Part shown: positions 6,506 through 14,063 of the stretch, in pieces | Position numbering within the stretch: position 1 is the stretch's first letter | How the letters are laid out: each line of letters starts with the position of its first letter | Origin: an uncultured Oscillospiraceae bacterium | GTDB lineage: Bacteria > Bacillota_A > Clostridia > Oscillospirales > Oscillospiraceae | Length of the DNA: 14,630 nt | Assembly: GCA_910584605.1 (NCBI GenBank) | Contig: CAJUAW010000069.1 | Location: 1-14,630 of the forward strand | Direction of reading: 5' to 3' | Notes under the pieces: model-generated | The model's input: the letters and a program-made list of their open reading frames with translations, nothing else | Told to the model about the DNA's origin: nothing | Databases searched by the model: none | Program-made: the position numbers and the translations under genes

Positions 6506-9205
6506 GTGATAAAAAAATGGTTTGAAATCATCACCGATCACAGGATCAGCCTGTATGAGCGTATGTTCCGCCTTGTCACGGGTATCTGCATGATTGCGCT
6601 GGTATTTACCATGCCCATGGGCCGAACGCTGTGGAACATTCTTATCATGGTGGCTTACCTGGCCGCGATGGCGCTGATTGTCAAATTCAGCATTCGAAAG
6701 AAATGTGTTCATACAGGGGCCACGATTATCGCGATACTGCTTCTAACGCTTTTTCCGGTCTGCTTTTTTACAGCGGGAGGGTTTTACAGCGGAGTGCCGG
6801 AATGGTTTGTCTTTTGCTTTGTCTATGTCTGCATTACCCTGCAGGGGCGGCGCAGGAATACGTTTTTTGTGCTCTGTACGCTGGAAACCCTGTTTTGCTA
6901 CGGCCTGGCGTATTATCACCCGGAGCTGGTCGCTCGAAACGAGCAGCATCACGCCTTTTTCGACTCTGCGTTCTCTGTGATCATGGTCGGCTTGCTGACC
7001 TGTGTCCTGCTCATGTTCCTGAACAGGATGTATGAAGAGGAGAACGCCCTCACCCAGAAGCAGAAAAAAGAGATCGAGGAGTTGAACCGCGCGGAAAATC
7101 ACTTCTTCTCCAGCATGAGCCATGAGATCCGCACGCCCATCAACACGATCATTGGTCTGAACGAGATCATTTTGCGGGAGAACACGTCCGAGGAGGTGGC
7201 GGAGAACGCCAGGAATATCCAAGGGGCCAGCAAACTGCTGCTCTCGCTGATCAATGACATCCTGGACATCTCCAAGATCAAATCGGGGAAGATGGAAATC
7301 GTCAACGTCTCCTATGAGACAGGCGCTCTCTTTTCCGAGATCGTCAATATGATATGGATCAAGGCAAAGGAAAAAGGGCTGGAGTTCAAGCTCCAGGTGG
7401 ACTCATCCATCCCAAGTATGCTCTGCGGGGACGAGGTCCGCATCAAGCAGATTTTAATCAACCTGCTGAACAACGCGGTGAAGTATACCAGCGAAGGATC
7501 TGTGACCCTCTCTGTCCGGTGCGAGCGACAGGCGATTAACCGGGTGCGTGTCTGGTACTCCGTGCAGGATACCGGGCAGGGCGTAAAAAAAGAGAACATC
7601 CCTTATATTTTTAACGCGTTCCGGCGGGTCGATGAAGAGCGGAACCGTTATATCGAGGGGACCGGGCTGGGGCTGAGCATCGTCCACCAACTGGTGGAGC
7701 TGATGGGCGGCGAGATCAGCGTGAACAGCGTCTATACAATAGGCTCAACATTTGTGGTCATGCTGGAGCAGGACATCGTGGACGACAGGGAGCTGGGAAC
7801 GTTTACCCTTGCCTCCCGCACGAAGGTACACGAGAGCGAAACTTACCAGCAGAGCTTTGAGGCGCCGGATGCCCATATTCTTGTGGTGGACGATAACGAT
7901 ATGAATCTGCTGGTGGTCAAAAAACTGCTTGCAGAGACCAAGATTCAGATCGATACAGCCTCCAGCGGCGCCGAATGCTTAAGCCTGACCCAAAACTACC
8001 ACTACGACTGCATCCTGATGGATCATTTGATGCCGGAAATGGATGGGATCGAATGCCTCCACGCGCTGCGGGCACAGCCAACGGGGTTATGTCAGAATGT
8101 TCCGGTGGTTGCTTTGACCGCCAACGCGGGCAGCGACAACCAGCTCCTCTACCGGAAAGAGGGATTCAGCGGATATCTGGCCAAGCCGGTCAGCGGTGCG
8201 CTGCTGGAGGCGGCTGTGCTGAGTATTCTTCCTAAAGAGCTGGTGTACCTGAATGAAAATGTCAGGCAGACGGATATTGAAAAGGATATTCTGATCTTCG
8301 AGCAGGCGCAAAGGCGTTCGGTGCTGGTGACAACAGACAGTGTGTGTGATCTGCCGGTATCCTTCTTGAAGGAATACGACATTTCGGTATGTCCCTACTA
8401 TGTCTGCACAGATGAAGGGCGGTTCCTGGATGACCAGGAGATTGGGACGGATGAATTGCTGATGCATATTACAGAGGGCCGTAAGGGCGTTTCTCAGCCG
8501 CCCGAGGTGGAGGATTACGAACGGTTTTTTGCCCAGAAGCTGACGGAAGCGCAAAATGTCATTCACATTGCTATGGCAAAGCACGTCAGCAAAGGATATC
8601 AAAACGCTCTTGAGGCGGCAAAATCCTTTGAAAATGTTACGGTGGTCGACTCGGGGCATCTCTCCAGCAGCATGGGCCTGCTGGTATTGTGCGCGGCCCA
8701 CATGGCGGAGCATCACGCGGCAAAGGAGGAGATCGTGGAGTCCGTGAAGCGAATGCGGCGGTTCATTTCTTCCGCGTTTATCATAGACACGACCCATATG
8801 ATGTGCAGCTCCGGGCTGATCTCCAAGAGGATACAGGTTCTCTGTGATGCGCTTCTGCTGCATCCGGTGCTTATGCTGAAAAAGAGTAAAATGGTAGTCA
8901 GGCGTGTGGAAATGGGCAGCTTTTCACATATGGCCAAACGGTATATCAGGAAAACGCTGCAGGAAACGAGGAATATTGACCGCCGCATTCTGTTTATCAC
9001 ATATGCCGGGCTGGATAAGGAGAAGCTCCAGTACATCAAAACCTTAGTGCAGCAATATTGTACATTTGAACGGGTCTACCTGCAAAAAGCGTCTTCTGCC
9101 ATTGCCAGCAACTGCGGTCCTGGCTCCTTCGGCCTCCTGTTCATGCGGAGGGACGACGTCTCACACTCCTTTTTTGAGGTGCCCGACCAAAATGGGACAG
9201 CCTAG
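6506..9205 (+). CDS. Hybrid sensor histidine kinase-receiver fused to a C-terminal DegV (fatty-acid-binding) domain
   Basis: An 899-residue fusion. I chose GTG 6506 (IKKWFEIITDH follows) over TTG 6488 because GAGGG at 6490-6494 is placed for it. About six membrane helices occupy residues 20-173, with the loop FFTAGGFYSGVPEW. The kinase core has His206 (SSMSHEIRTPIN), Asn323 (LLNNAVKY), Asp355 (DTGQG) and GTGLGLSI (385-392). A receiver follows, with Asp462/463, phospho-acceptor Asp506 (CILMDHLMPEMDG), Thr538 and Lys560. From about 603 to 882 the sequence follows a DegV domain from end to end: VLVTTDSVCDLP, YDISVCPYYV, VSQPPEVEDYERFF, VIHIAM, GYQNALEAA, VTVVDSG, LLLHPVLML and a closing GPGSFGLLFM. 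Free-standing DegV/FakB proteins bind a fatty acid for the FakA kinase. Here the domain probably senses or presents a lipid-like ligand to the kinase, which is inference. There is no HPt domain; the upstream kinase could supply it. Confidence 0.92.
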   Translation: MIKKWFEIITDHRISLYERMFRLVTGICMIALVFTMPMGRTLWNILIMVAYLAAMALIVKFSIRKKCVHTGATIIAILLLTLFPVCFFTAGGFYSGVPEWFVFCFVYVCITLQGRRRNTFFVLCTLETLFCYGLAYYHPELVARNEQHHAFFDSAFSVIMVGLLTCVLLMFLNRMYEEENALTQKQKKEIEELNRAENHFFSSMSHEIRTPINTIIGLNEIILRENTSEEVAENARNIQGASKLLLSLINDILDISKIKSGKMEIVNVSYETGALFSEIVNMIWIKAKEKGLEFKLQVDSSIPSMLCGDEVRIKQILINLLNNAVKYTSEGSVTLSVRCERQAINRVRVWYSVQDTGQGVKKENIPYIFNAFRRVDEERNRYIEGTGLGLSIVHQLVELMGGEISVNSVYTIGSTFVVMLEQDIVDDRELGTFTLASRTKVHESETYQQSFEAPDAHILVVDDNDMNLLVVKKLLAETKIQIDTASSGAECLSLTQNYHYDCILMDHLMPEMDGIECLHALRAQPTGLCQNVPVVALTANAGSDNQLLYRKEGFSGYLAKPVSGALLEAAVLSILPKELVYLNENVRQTDIEKDILIFEQAQRRSVLVTTDSVCDLPVSFLKEYDISVCPYYVCTDEGRFLDDQEIGTDELLMHITEGRKGVSQPPEVEDYERFFAQKLTEAQNVIHIAMAKHVSKGYQNALEAAKSFENVTVVDSGHLSSSMGLLVLCAAHMAEHHAAKEEIVESVKRMRRFISSAFIIDTTHMMCSSGLISKRIQVLCDALLLHPVLMLKKSKMVVRRVEMGSFSHMAKRYIRKTLQETRNIDRRILFITYAGLDKEKLQYIKTLVQQYCTFERVYLQKASSAIASNCGPGSFGLLFMRRDDVSHSFFEVPDQNGTA

Positions 9206-9402
9206 AATGGTTTGAGTCCCGCTTCAGCATACCGCTGGAGGCTGCGAAACAGGCCCTTTTTGATGCAAAAGAACAAATGAGCTTGCATCTATGAACCGTT
9301 TCAAAATACGATTTCCAAAGTGTGGCTGCCAAGTTTGGATAGGATTTCAGAGCAACCTAGGCGGTGGCTGGGTCGCCGGTATTGATGTGAAAGCGTAGTA
9401 CA
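9206..9402. other. Intergenic stretch with no recognised gene
   Basis: Nothing convincing is found between the kinase stop codon and the hairpin at 9403. One short open frame (about 9202-9288, ending MSLHL) has no ribosome binding site or recognisable family. No promoter for a downstream gene was recognised here. Confidence 0.5.
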
Positions 9403-9442
9403 GTTAGAGCCGTATCTGCAGGAAAGCAGATACGGCTCTAAC
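9403..9442 (+). terminator. 17-bp perfect hairpin, probable terminator of the kinase operon
   Basis: Bases 9403-9419 pair perfectly with 9426-9442 around the loop AGGAAA. The following tract (ATTTGATT) is a poor U-run, so termination on the plus strand may be partial. It lies 197 bp after the last kinase gene and before the sigma factor operon, the right place to separate the two. A regulatory RNA hairpin is the alternative. Confidence 0.55.
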
Positions 9443-9486
9443 ATTTGATTCCATCAGTCCCACCTGCGCCCTGCAAGACAGATAAG

Positions 9487-9516
9487 GCGCAATCAGCTGC
9501 GCGAATTTTTCTTTTT
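9487..9516 (+). terminator. Weak hairpin plus T-tract upstream of the sigma factor gene, possible attenuator
   Basis: GCGCA (9487-9491) pairs with TGCGC (9498-9502) and is followed by GAATTTTTCTTTTT. The same left arm can instead pair, as GGCGCA (9486-9491), with TGCGCC at 9465-9470, which would prevent the first hairpin. The stem is only five base pairs, so this could simply be a second weak terminator. Confidence 0.35.
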
Positions 9517-9573
9517 CCTGCAACGATGTTACTCTGTCATACGAATATATCAATAGGGAAAGGCGGTGAGGCC

Positions 9574-10110
9574 ATGGAGCAGGAGAGCAAGTGGATACGG
9601 GACATCCAGCGCGGCGGCTCCCGTCAGGCGGCGGAGCGGCTGGTGGAACGGTATTACGACGAAATCTACGTTTTTGTCTACCGCCAGACCGGGCAAAAGG
9701 AGGACGCCATGGACCTGACCCAGAGCATCTTCCTTGCGGTCCTCCGGGCGCTGCCTTCCTATGACTCGAAGAAGGCCGCTTTCCGTACCTGGCTTTACCG
9801 TATCGCCGCCAACAAGGTCATCGACGCCCGCCGCCAGTTCCGGCCCGTGACTGCGCCGTTGGAGGAAATCGAACTGCCTGTTCCGGAGGACTTTGTCTCC
9901 CGAATCCATGACCGGGAGCTGCTGGAGCGGATCGAGGGCTATGTATCCGGGGTGTCTCCCTCGCTTCAAGCCGTGTTTCGGCTAAGGCTCTACGGGGAGC
10001 GGAGCTTCGAAGAGATCGCCGCCGCCCTGGGCCAGTCGGAGCCGGCGGTGAAAAGTCAATACTACCGCCTTTTGGGGCGGATCAGAGAGGAGTTTGATCC
10101 AGATGGATGA
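9574..10110 (+). CDS. ECF-type RNA polymerase sigma factor
   Basis: A 178-residue sigma-70 family protein of the extracytoplasmic-function type, directing RNA polymerase to a small regulon. Region 2 spans about residues 20-90, with DAMDLTQSIFLAVLRALPSY and the -10-recognition segment FRTWLYRIAANKVID. Region 4 spans about 115-172 with the helix-turn-helix RSFEEIAAALGQSEPAVKSQ. Regions 1 and 3 are absent, as expected. I chose ATG 9574, preceded by the purine-rich AAAGGCGGTGAGG, because it matches the family length; the frame runs open further upstream to 9445 without homology. It heads a five-gene operon with overlapping starts, so it probably controls its own operon. No anti-sigma factor with a zinc-binding motif is present; the next gene product, a membrane protein with a cytoplasmic N-terminus, is a candidate for that role. 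Confidence 0.93.
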   Translation: MEQESKWIRDIQRGGSRQAAERLVERYYDEIYVFVYRQTGQKEDAMDLTQSIFLAVLRALPSYDSKKAAFRTWLYRIAANKVIDARRQFRPVTAPLEEIELPVPEDFVSRIHDRELLERIEGYVSGVSPSLQAVFRLRLYGERSFEEIAAALGQSEPAVKSQYYRLLGRIREEFDPDG

Positions 10111-10819
10111 AAAAATTCCCATGCCCACAGGCGAGGAGCGGCAGGCGGCCATCCGGCGCATTGTGGAGCTGAGCGGGGCAGAGCAGAGAGCCAAGCGGCG
10201 GAGCGTCCCCCTGTCTGTGGTGTTTTTCGGGGTGGAGGACTGCCTGTTTCTCCCTGTGCTGGCGGCGCTGCTGTGTCTGATTCCAGGCGCGGTAATCGCC
10301 CGCTTTGATTCCGTGGCCCCGCTGCTGGTTCTGTTCTCTCCCGCCCTGTATGCCGCCCTCCATCTGCTGACCGCCTGGAAGGACACGGCAAGCGGCGTCG
10401 CGGAGTGGCGGCGGAGCTGCAAGCTCTCGGCCTGTACCCTTCTGGCTCTGCGAATGCTGGTATTTGGCGGTTTAGCGGTGATTGTGTGCGTTCCCGCCAA
10501 CATCCTGCTGTGGCTGACCTCCGGGCGGAGCTGGTCCCTGCCCTGGATGCTGGGCCTGTCCTTCTCCAGCCTGTTTCTCTACGCTGCCCTGACCCTGTTC
10601 TGTCTGAGGCTTCGCCGGGGGATTGTGGTTCCGCCCGCCGTGTGGGGTGTAACCGGACTGCTTCTGCTGGTTTGGGAGCGGGGCGGGGAGCTTCTGCTCC
10701 GGGTTCCCGTACTGGTTCTGTTCTTCCTGGCCGCCGCCGGGCTGGCCTACTGCGCTCTGACACTGGAGCGGATGCTCCGCTATCCCAACCGAGGAGGCCG
10801 TTTTTATGCTTACAGTTGA
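10103..10819 (+). CDS. Six-helix membrane protein of unknown function in a sigma factor-ABC operon
   Basis: I do not recognise the family. The 238-residue product has a charged, probably cytoplasmic N-terminus of about 36 residues (TGEERQAAIRRIVELSG). About six hydrophobic helices follow, near 38-64, 70-90, 109-135, 145-168, 176-193 and 200-220. ATG 10103 is preferred over TTG 10094 because AGGAG at 10088-10092 is ten bases upstream. It overlaps the sigma factor gene by 8 bp and the ABC ATPase gene by 14 bp, so it is part of the same translational unit. Possible roles are a membrane-bound regulator of the sigma factor or an accessory subunit of the transporter. No Cys/His zinc-binding anti-sigma motif is visible. 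Confidence 0.8.
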   Translation: MDEKIPMPTGEERQAAIRRIVELSGAEQRAKRRSVPLSVVFFGVEDCLFLPVLAALLCLIPGAVIARFDSVAPLLVLFSPALYAALHLLTAWKDTASGVAEWRRSCKLSACTLLALRMLVFGGLAVIVCVPANILLWLTSGRSWSLPWMLGLSFSSLFLYAALTLFCLRLRRGIVVPPAVWGVTGLLLLVWERGGELLLRVPVLVLFFLAAAGLAYCALTLERMLRYPNRGGRFYAYS

Positions 10820-11657
10820 ACACGTCACCAAGCGCTACGGAAGTTTTACCGCCCTGGAGGATATCTCCCTGCAATTCACCGCCGGGGTTTACGGTCTACT
10901 GGCCCCCAACGGGGCGGGTAAGACCACCCTCATCAAAATGCTCACCACCCTGCTGTTTCCCACCTCCGGGCAGATTTTGTGGGAGGGGGAGGACATCCAT
11001 GCTCTGGACGAAGAGTACCGGGGGCTGCTGGGCTATCTGCCCCAGGAGTTTGGCTACTACCCCGGCTATACGCCCCGGCAGTTTCTGCGCTACGTCGCCG
11101 CCCTCCAGTGTATCCCCCGGAAAGAGGCCGACCAGCGGATCAGCGAACTGCTGGAGCTGGTGGGACTGTCTGACGCGGAACACAAGAAAATGCGGCAGTT
11201 ATCCGGCGGGATGCGGCAGCGGGTGGGCATCGCCCAGGCCATGCTCAACGACCCCCGGTTGCTGATTCTGGACGAGCCCACCGCCGGCCTGGACCCCCGT
11301 GAGCGGGTTCGGTTCCGCAATCTGATTCACTCCCTGGCGGAGGACCGGATCGTCATCCTCTCCACCCACATTGTCTCCGATATTGAGACCATCGCCGGGC
11401 AGATCGTCATGCTCCGGGATCACAAGCTGTTCTGCTGTGACAGCCCGGCGGGCATCCGCGGAACGATGAAGGGGCGAGTGTTCGAGGTTCCGGCGGGGAC
11501 TGTCTTGGAAGAAAATCAGTTTCTCCTCAGCGAGCGGCAGGGGGAACAGGGGACTGTCCTGCGTATCTTCTGCGATACCCCGCCCCAGGGAGCCGCACCG
11601 GTGACGCCCAGCCTGGAGGACGCGTTCCTTGCCGTCTACCGGGAGGGGCAGGTATGA
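10806..11657 (+). CDS. ABC transporter ATP-binding protein (ABC-2 type exporter)
   Basis: A 283-residue ATPase subunit that powers the two permeases encoded just downstream. Motifs appear in order: Walker A APNGAGKTT (33-41, with Ala where Gly is usual), Q-loop YLPQEFGYY (Gln80), signature LSGGMRQRVGIAQAML (132-147), Walker B LLILDEPTAGLD (152-163) and switch histidine His188 in ILSTHIVSD. The C-terminal 80 residues resemble the accessory domain found in antibiotic- and bacteriocin-type exporters. GAGGAGG lies eight bases before the ATG. The gene overlaps its upstream neighbour by 14 bp and shares an ATGA overlap with the first permease gene. The substrate cannot be read from the sequence; antimicrobial peptide export or resistance is a reasonable guess from the operon type. 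Confidence 0.95.
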   Translation: MLTVEHVTKRYGSFTALEDISLQFTAGVYGLLAPNGAGKTTLIKMLTTLLFPTSGQILWEGEDIHALDEEYRGLLGYLPQEFGYYPGYTPRQFLRYVAALQCIPRKEADQRISELLELVGLSDAEHKKMRQLSGGMRQRVGIAQAMLNDPRLLILDEPTAGLDPRERVRFRNLIHSLAEDRIVILSTHIVSDIETIAGQIVMLRDHKLFCCDSPAGIRGTMKGRVFEVPAGTVLEENQFLLSERQGEQGTVLRIFCDTPPQGAAPVTPSLEDAFLAVYREGQV

Positions 11658-12799
11658 GGCTGCTGTGGTATGAGTGGAGCAAGTTGGCCCGCCTGCCCGC
11701 CCTCTGGGGCGTGCTGGTTTTGTGTCTGGCCTTTAACTGCCTGCTCATTGGCGGCGGGGACCGCTGGCGGTGGGAGTGGAACGAAGCCGCCTCCATGACC
11801 AAGGAGCTGGGCCAGCGTGTAGACAGCGGTTTTTTGGACGGCCTGCGGTTACGGCCCCAGTCGGAGTACCGGGACTATCTGCTGTCCGCTACGGAGGATA
11901 TGACGGACATTTATGCAGACTACGACCTGAAATCTCTCTCAGGCTTTTACAACGGTTATGTCAAAAGCTCCCATACAGCGGCGGCTTTGATGGAGCGCAA
12001 ATATGAACAGCTGGCGGAGCGGGTCGCTCACCTGTCGGAGACAGGAGCGGCCATGGACTGGTACGGCGGACCGGTCACCCAAAACGTCCACCAGTTTCTC
12101 TATGGTGTGCTGATGCGGGCCGTCCTCACCGAGGGGGCGGTGCTGGGGATGCTGTCCATGCTGTTCCTGCTGGGCTATGAGAACCAGCAGCGGACGGCGG
12201 CGGGGGTGTACGCCTCCCGCACCGGGCGCAGGCTGTGCCGCTGGAAAGTGCTGGCCGGGATCGCCTGGGCGCTGGCGATCTATCTGCTGCTGGCGGCGGT
12301 CACGCTGGGGGTGTTTCTGCTGTTCTGGGATTGGAGCGGCGTCTGGAGCGGCAGTGTATCCAGCCAGTTCAACTACATCATTGATCTGTTTTACCCACGC
12401 CCGTTTTTCACTTGGATGGACTTTACCGCAGGGGGTTACCTTGTGTCGGTGGTAGGGCTGGGCGGACTGCTGACGGTGGTATTCGCTCTATTGGCGGCGG
12501 TCTGCGGGACGTTGATACAGAATGTCTACCTGTCCGCCCTGGTGTTGGCCCTGCTGCTGTGCGGCGGCGCGGCGACACAGGCCCTCTGCGCCCAGGCGGG
12601 GCTTTGGATGGGCTACGCTCTGCTGACCTTCCAGCCGGTCAGCGTCTGGCTGTATGTCAACGGCTGGTTTACCGAGCTGGGCCTGAACGCATTTGTCCCC
12701 TGGCAGGAGAGCATGGGCACAGGACTGAGCCTGGCAATTTGCGGCGCGGGGACTGCGCTGGCATTGCGGCGCTTTGGGAGAAAGGACGTATTAACATGA
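11654..12799 (+). CDS. ABC-2 type transporter permease, first subunit
   Basis: A 381-residue membrane subunit. One N-terminal helix (about 17-34) is followed by a soluble, probably extracytoplasmic stretch of about 110 residues. Further helices lie at about 150-174, 199-225, 261-286, 290-312 and 355-370. Between the second and third helices is a cytoplasmic segment with the coupling-type motif AAGVYASRTGRRLCRWKVLA, typical of ABC-2 permeases that contact the ATPase. The start overlaps the ATPase stop in ATGA behind GGGAGGGG (11641-11648). With the next permease it probably forms a heterodimeric pore. The substrate is not known. Confidence 0.88.
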   Translation: MRLLWYEWSKLARLPALWGVLVLCLAFNCLLIGGGDRWRWEWNEAASMTKELGQRVDSGFLDGLRLRPQSEYRDYLLSATEDMTDIYADYDLKSLSGFYNGYVKSSHTAAALMERKYEQLAERVAHLSETGAAMDWYGGPVTQNVHQFLYGVLMRAVLTEGAVLGMLSMLFLLGYENQQRTAAGVYASRTGRRLCRWKVLAGIAWALAIYLLLAAVTLGVFLLFWDWSGVWSGSVSSQFNYIIDLFYPRPFFTWMDFTAGGYLVSVVGLGGLLTVVFALLAAVCGTLIQNVYLSALVLALLLCGGAATQALCAQAGLWMGYALLTFQPVSVWLYVNGWFTELGLNAFVPWQESMGTGLSLAICGAGTALALRRFGRKDVLT

Positions 12800-13953
12800 G
12801 TTTATTTTGGCAGGAGATGAAAAAGATCTGGCGGCCCGGTATTTTGGCGGGTATCGTTCTGCTGGGGCTGATCTATTATTACATGTTCCCCAGCTTTTAT
12901 ATCGAACATTTTTCCAACGGTCCCTTTGCCCGAGCTGAGTTCGAGCTGGCGGTGGAGTGGGTGGCGCAGTATGGACCCACCCTGGAACCGGAGGAGCGGG
13001 CAGAGCTGGACAGCCGTTTAGAGGAGGAAATTACCAAATTTAACCGACAGCTGGAGGGGATTCCTGAGGCTGCGGCGGCAGGCATTACAGACTATACCAG
13101 CTTTCGTACCGCCGGCCAGACCGAGGAACATGCCCGGTTGACGTGGGATATTCGAGATGGGACCAACTGCGATACGATCAGCGCGATACAGCAGATGTTG
13201 GAGCGCTATGACGACCCAAGGGACTACCTCCGGCAGCACGACTATTTCGAGTCCTACACCGCAAAGGAGCGGGAGCAAATGCTGGCGGTGAACAGCTGGC
13301 CCAGAAGCCTCCTGAGCGGGTCGGTGATGGATTCCACCGAATTCTATCTCAAGTATCTGGCCCAATGGACGGCCATAAGTGTCATTCTGTTGCTGTCACC
13401 CACCCTGGTGCGGGACAGGCTTCGGCGGACGAGACCCCTCCAGTGGTCCAGCCGCCGGGGGAGAAAGGTTCTGCATACCCAGTTGGCGGCGGGGCTGGTC
13501 TCCGTATTGCTGCTGAGTGCGATCAATGTGACGGTTTATGCCATTCCGTTCTTGGCGCAGGGTCCTCTTGCGCTGAAGGACTGTCCTCTGGGCAGCACCG
13601 TCTGGGGCGGCGGAACGCCCTGGTTTAACTGGACCTATGGGCAGTATCTGGCCGTTCTGACCGGGATGGTGCTGGCCCTGGGGCTGGTGGTTGGCGCTGT
13701 GACCCTGTTCCTGTCCCGGTTCAGCGACAGCTATGTGTCCATGCTGCTGAAAGCCTTCCCGCTGTTGGTGGTCATGGGCGGGTTCTTTGCCGTTTGGGTG
13801 GTGGGCGGCGCGTTTTTCTTCCGCCCCGCCTGGGATTACGCGGAGTTCTTTGTGCCAAAGGGAGCGGAAGCGGTCTGTATTGCAGTTCTGCTGATTATAG
13901 GCGCGGCGCTGACGGGGTGGAGCTGTTTCAGGCAGAGAAAACTGGAGTGCTGA
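12796..13953 (+). CDS. ABC-2 type transporter permease, second subunit
   Basis: A 385-residue membrane protein with the same plan as its upstream neighbour. One helix (about 14-31) is followed by an extracytoplasmic domain of about 150 residues (35-185), rich in acidic and helical sequence. Further helices lie at about 188-203, 228-252, 284-307, 318-342 and 357-375, with an Arg-rich cytoplasmic loop (RDRLRRTRPLQWSSRRGRKV). ATG 12796 overlaps the previous stop in ATGA and has AAAGGA nine bases upstream; the longer open frame from 12412 lies inside the previous gene and is not used. The two permeases probably arose by duplication. This is the last gene of the sigma factor operon; a run of eight G (13958-13965) follows its stop codon. 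Confidence 0.88.
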   Translation: MSLFWQEMKKIWRPGILAGIVLLGLIYYYMFPSFYIEHFSNGPFARAEFELAVEWVAQYGPTLEPEERAELDSRLEEEITKFNRQLEGIPEAAAAGITDYTSFRTAGQTEEHARLTWDIRDGTNCDTISAIQQMLERYDDPRDYLRQHDYFESYTAKEREQMLAVNSWPRSLLSGSVMDSTEFYLKYLAQWTAISVILLLSPTLVRDRLRRTRPLQWSSRRGRKVLHTQLAAGLVSVLLLSAINVTVYAIPFLAQGPLALKDCPLGSTVWGGGTPWFNWTYGQYLAVLTGMVLALGLVVGAVTLFLSRFSDSYVSMLLKAFPLLVVMGGFFAVWVVGGAFFFRPAWDYAEFFVPKGAEAVCIAVLLIIGAALTGWSCFRQRKLEC

Positions 13954-14063
13954 GGGAGGGGGGGGAAGGCAACTTTTACGATTTTTCCTGCTCTGCGCAT
14001 TGTTATCCCTGGAAATTGACGCCGTTGAGCGCTGCGAAGAAACTGCAGCAATCGGTCTTGGTA

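Noticed and set aside
9445..9573. Extended N-terminus of the sigma factor from an upstream start
   Set aside because: The extra residues have no sigma-factor similarity, and ATG 9574 has a suitable ribosome binding site and gives the normal family length.
10405..11265. 286-codon open frame overlapping the membrane protein and ABC ATPase genes
   Set aside because: It is out of frame with both real genes and very rich in Pro, Ser, Arg and Gly, as expected for a frame shadow.
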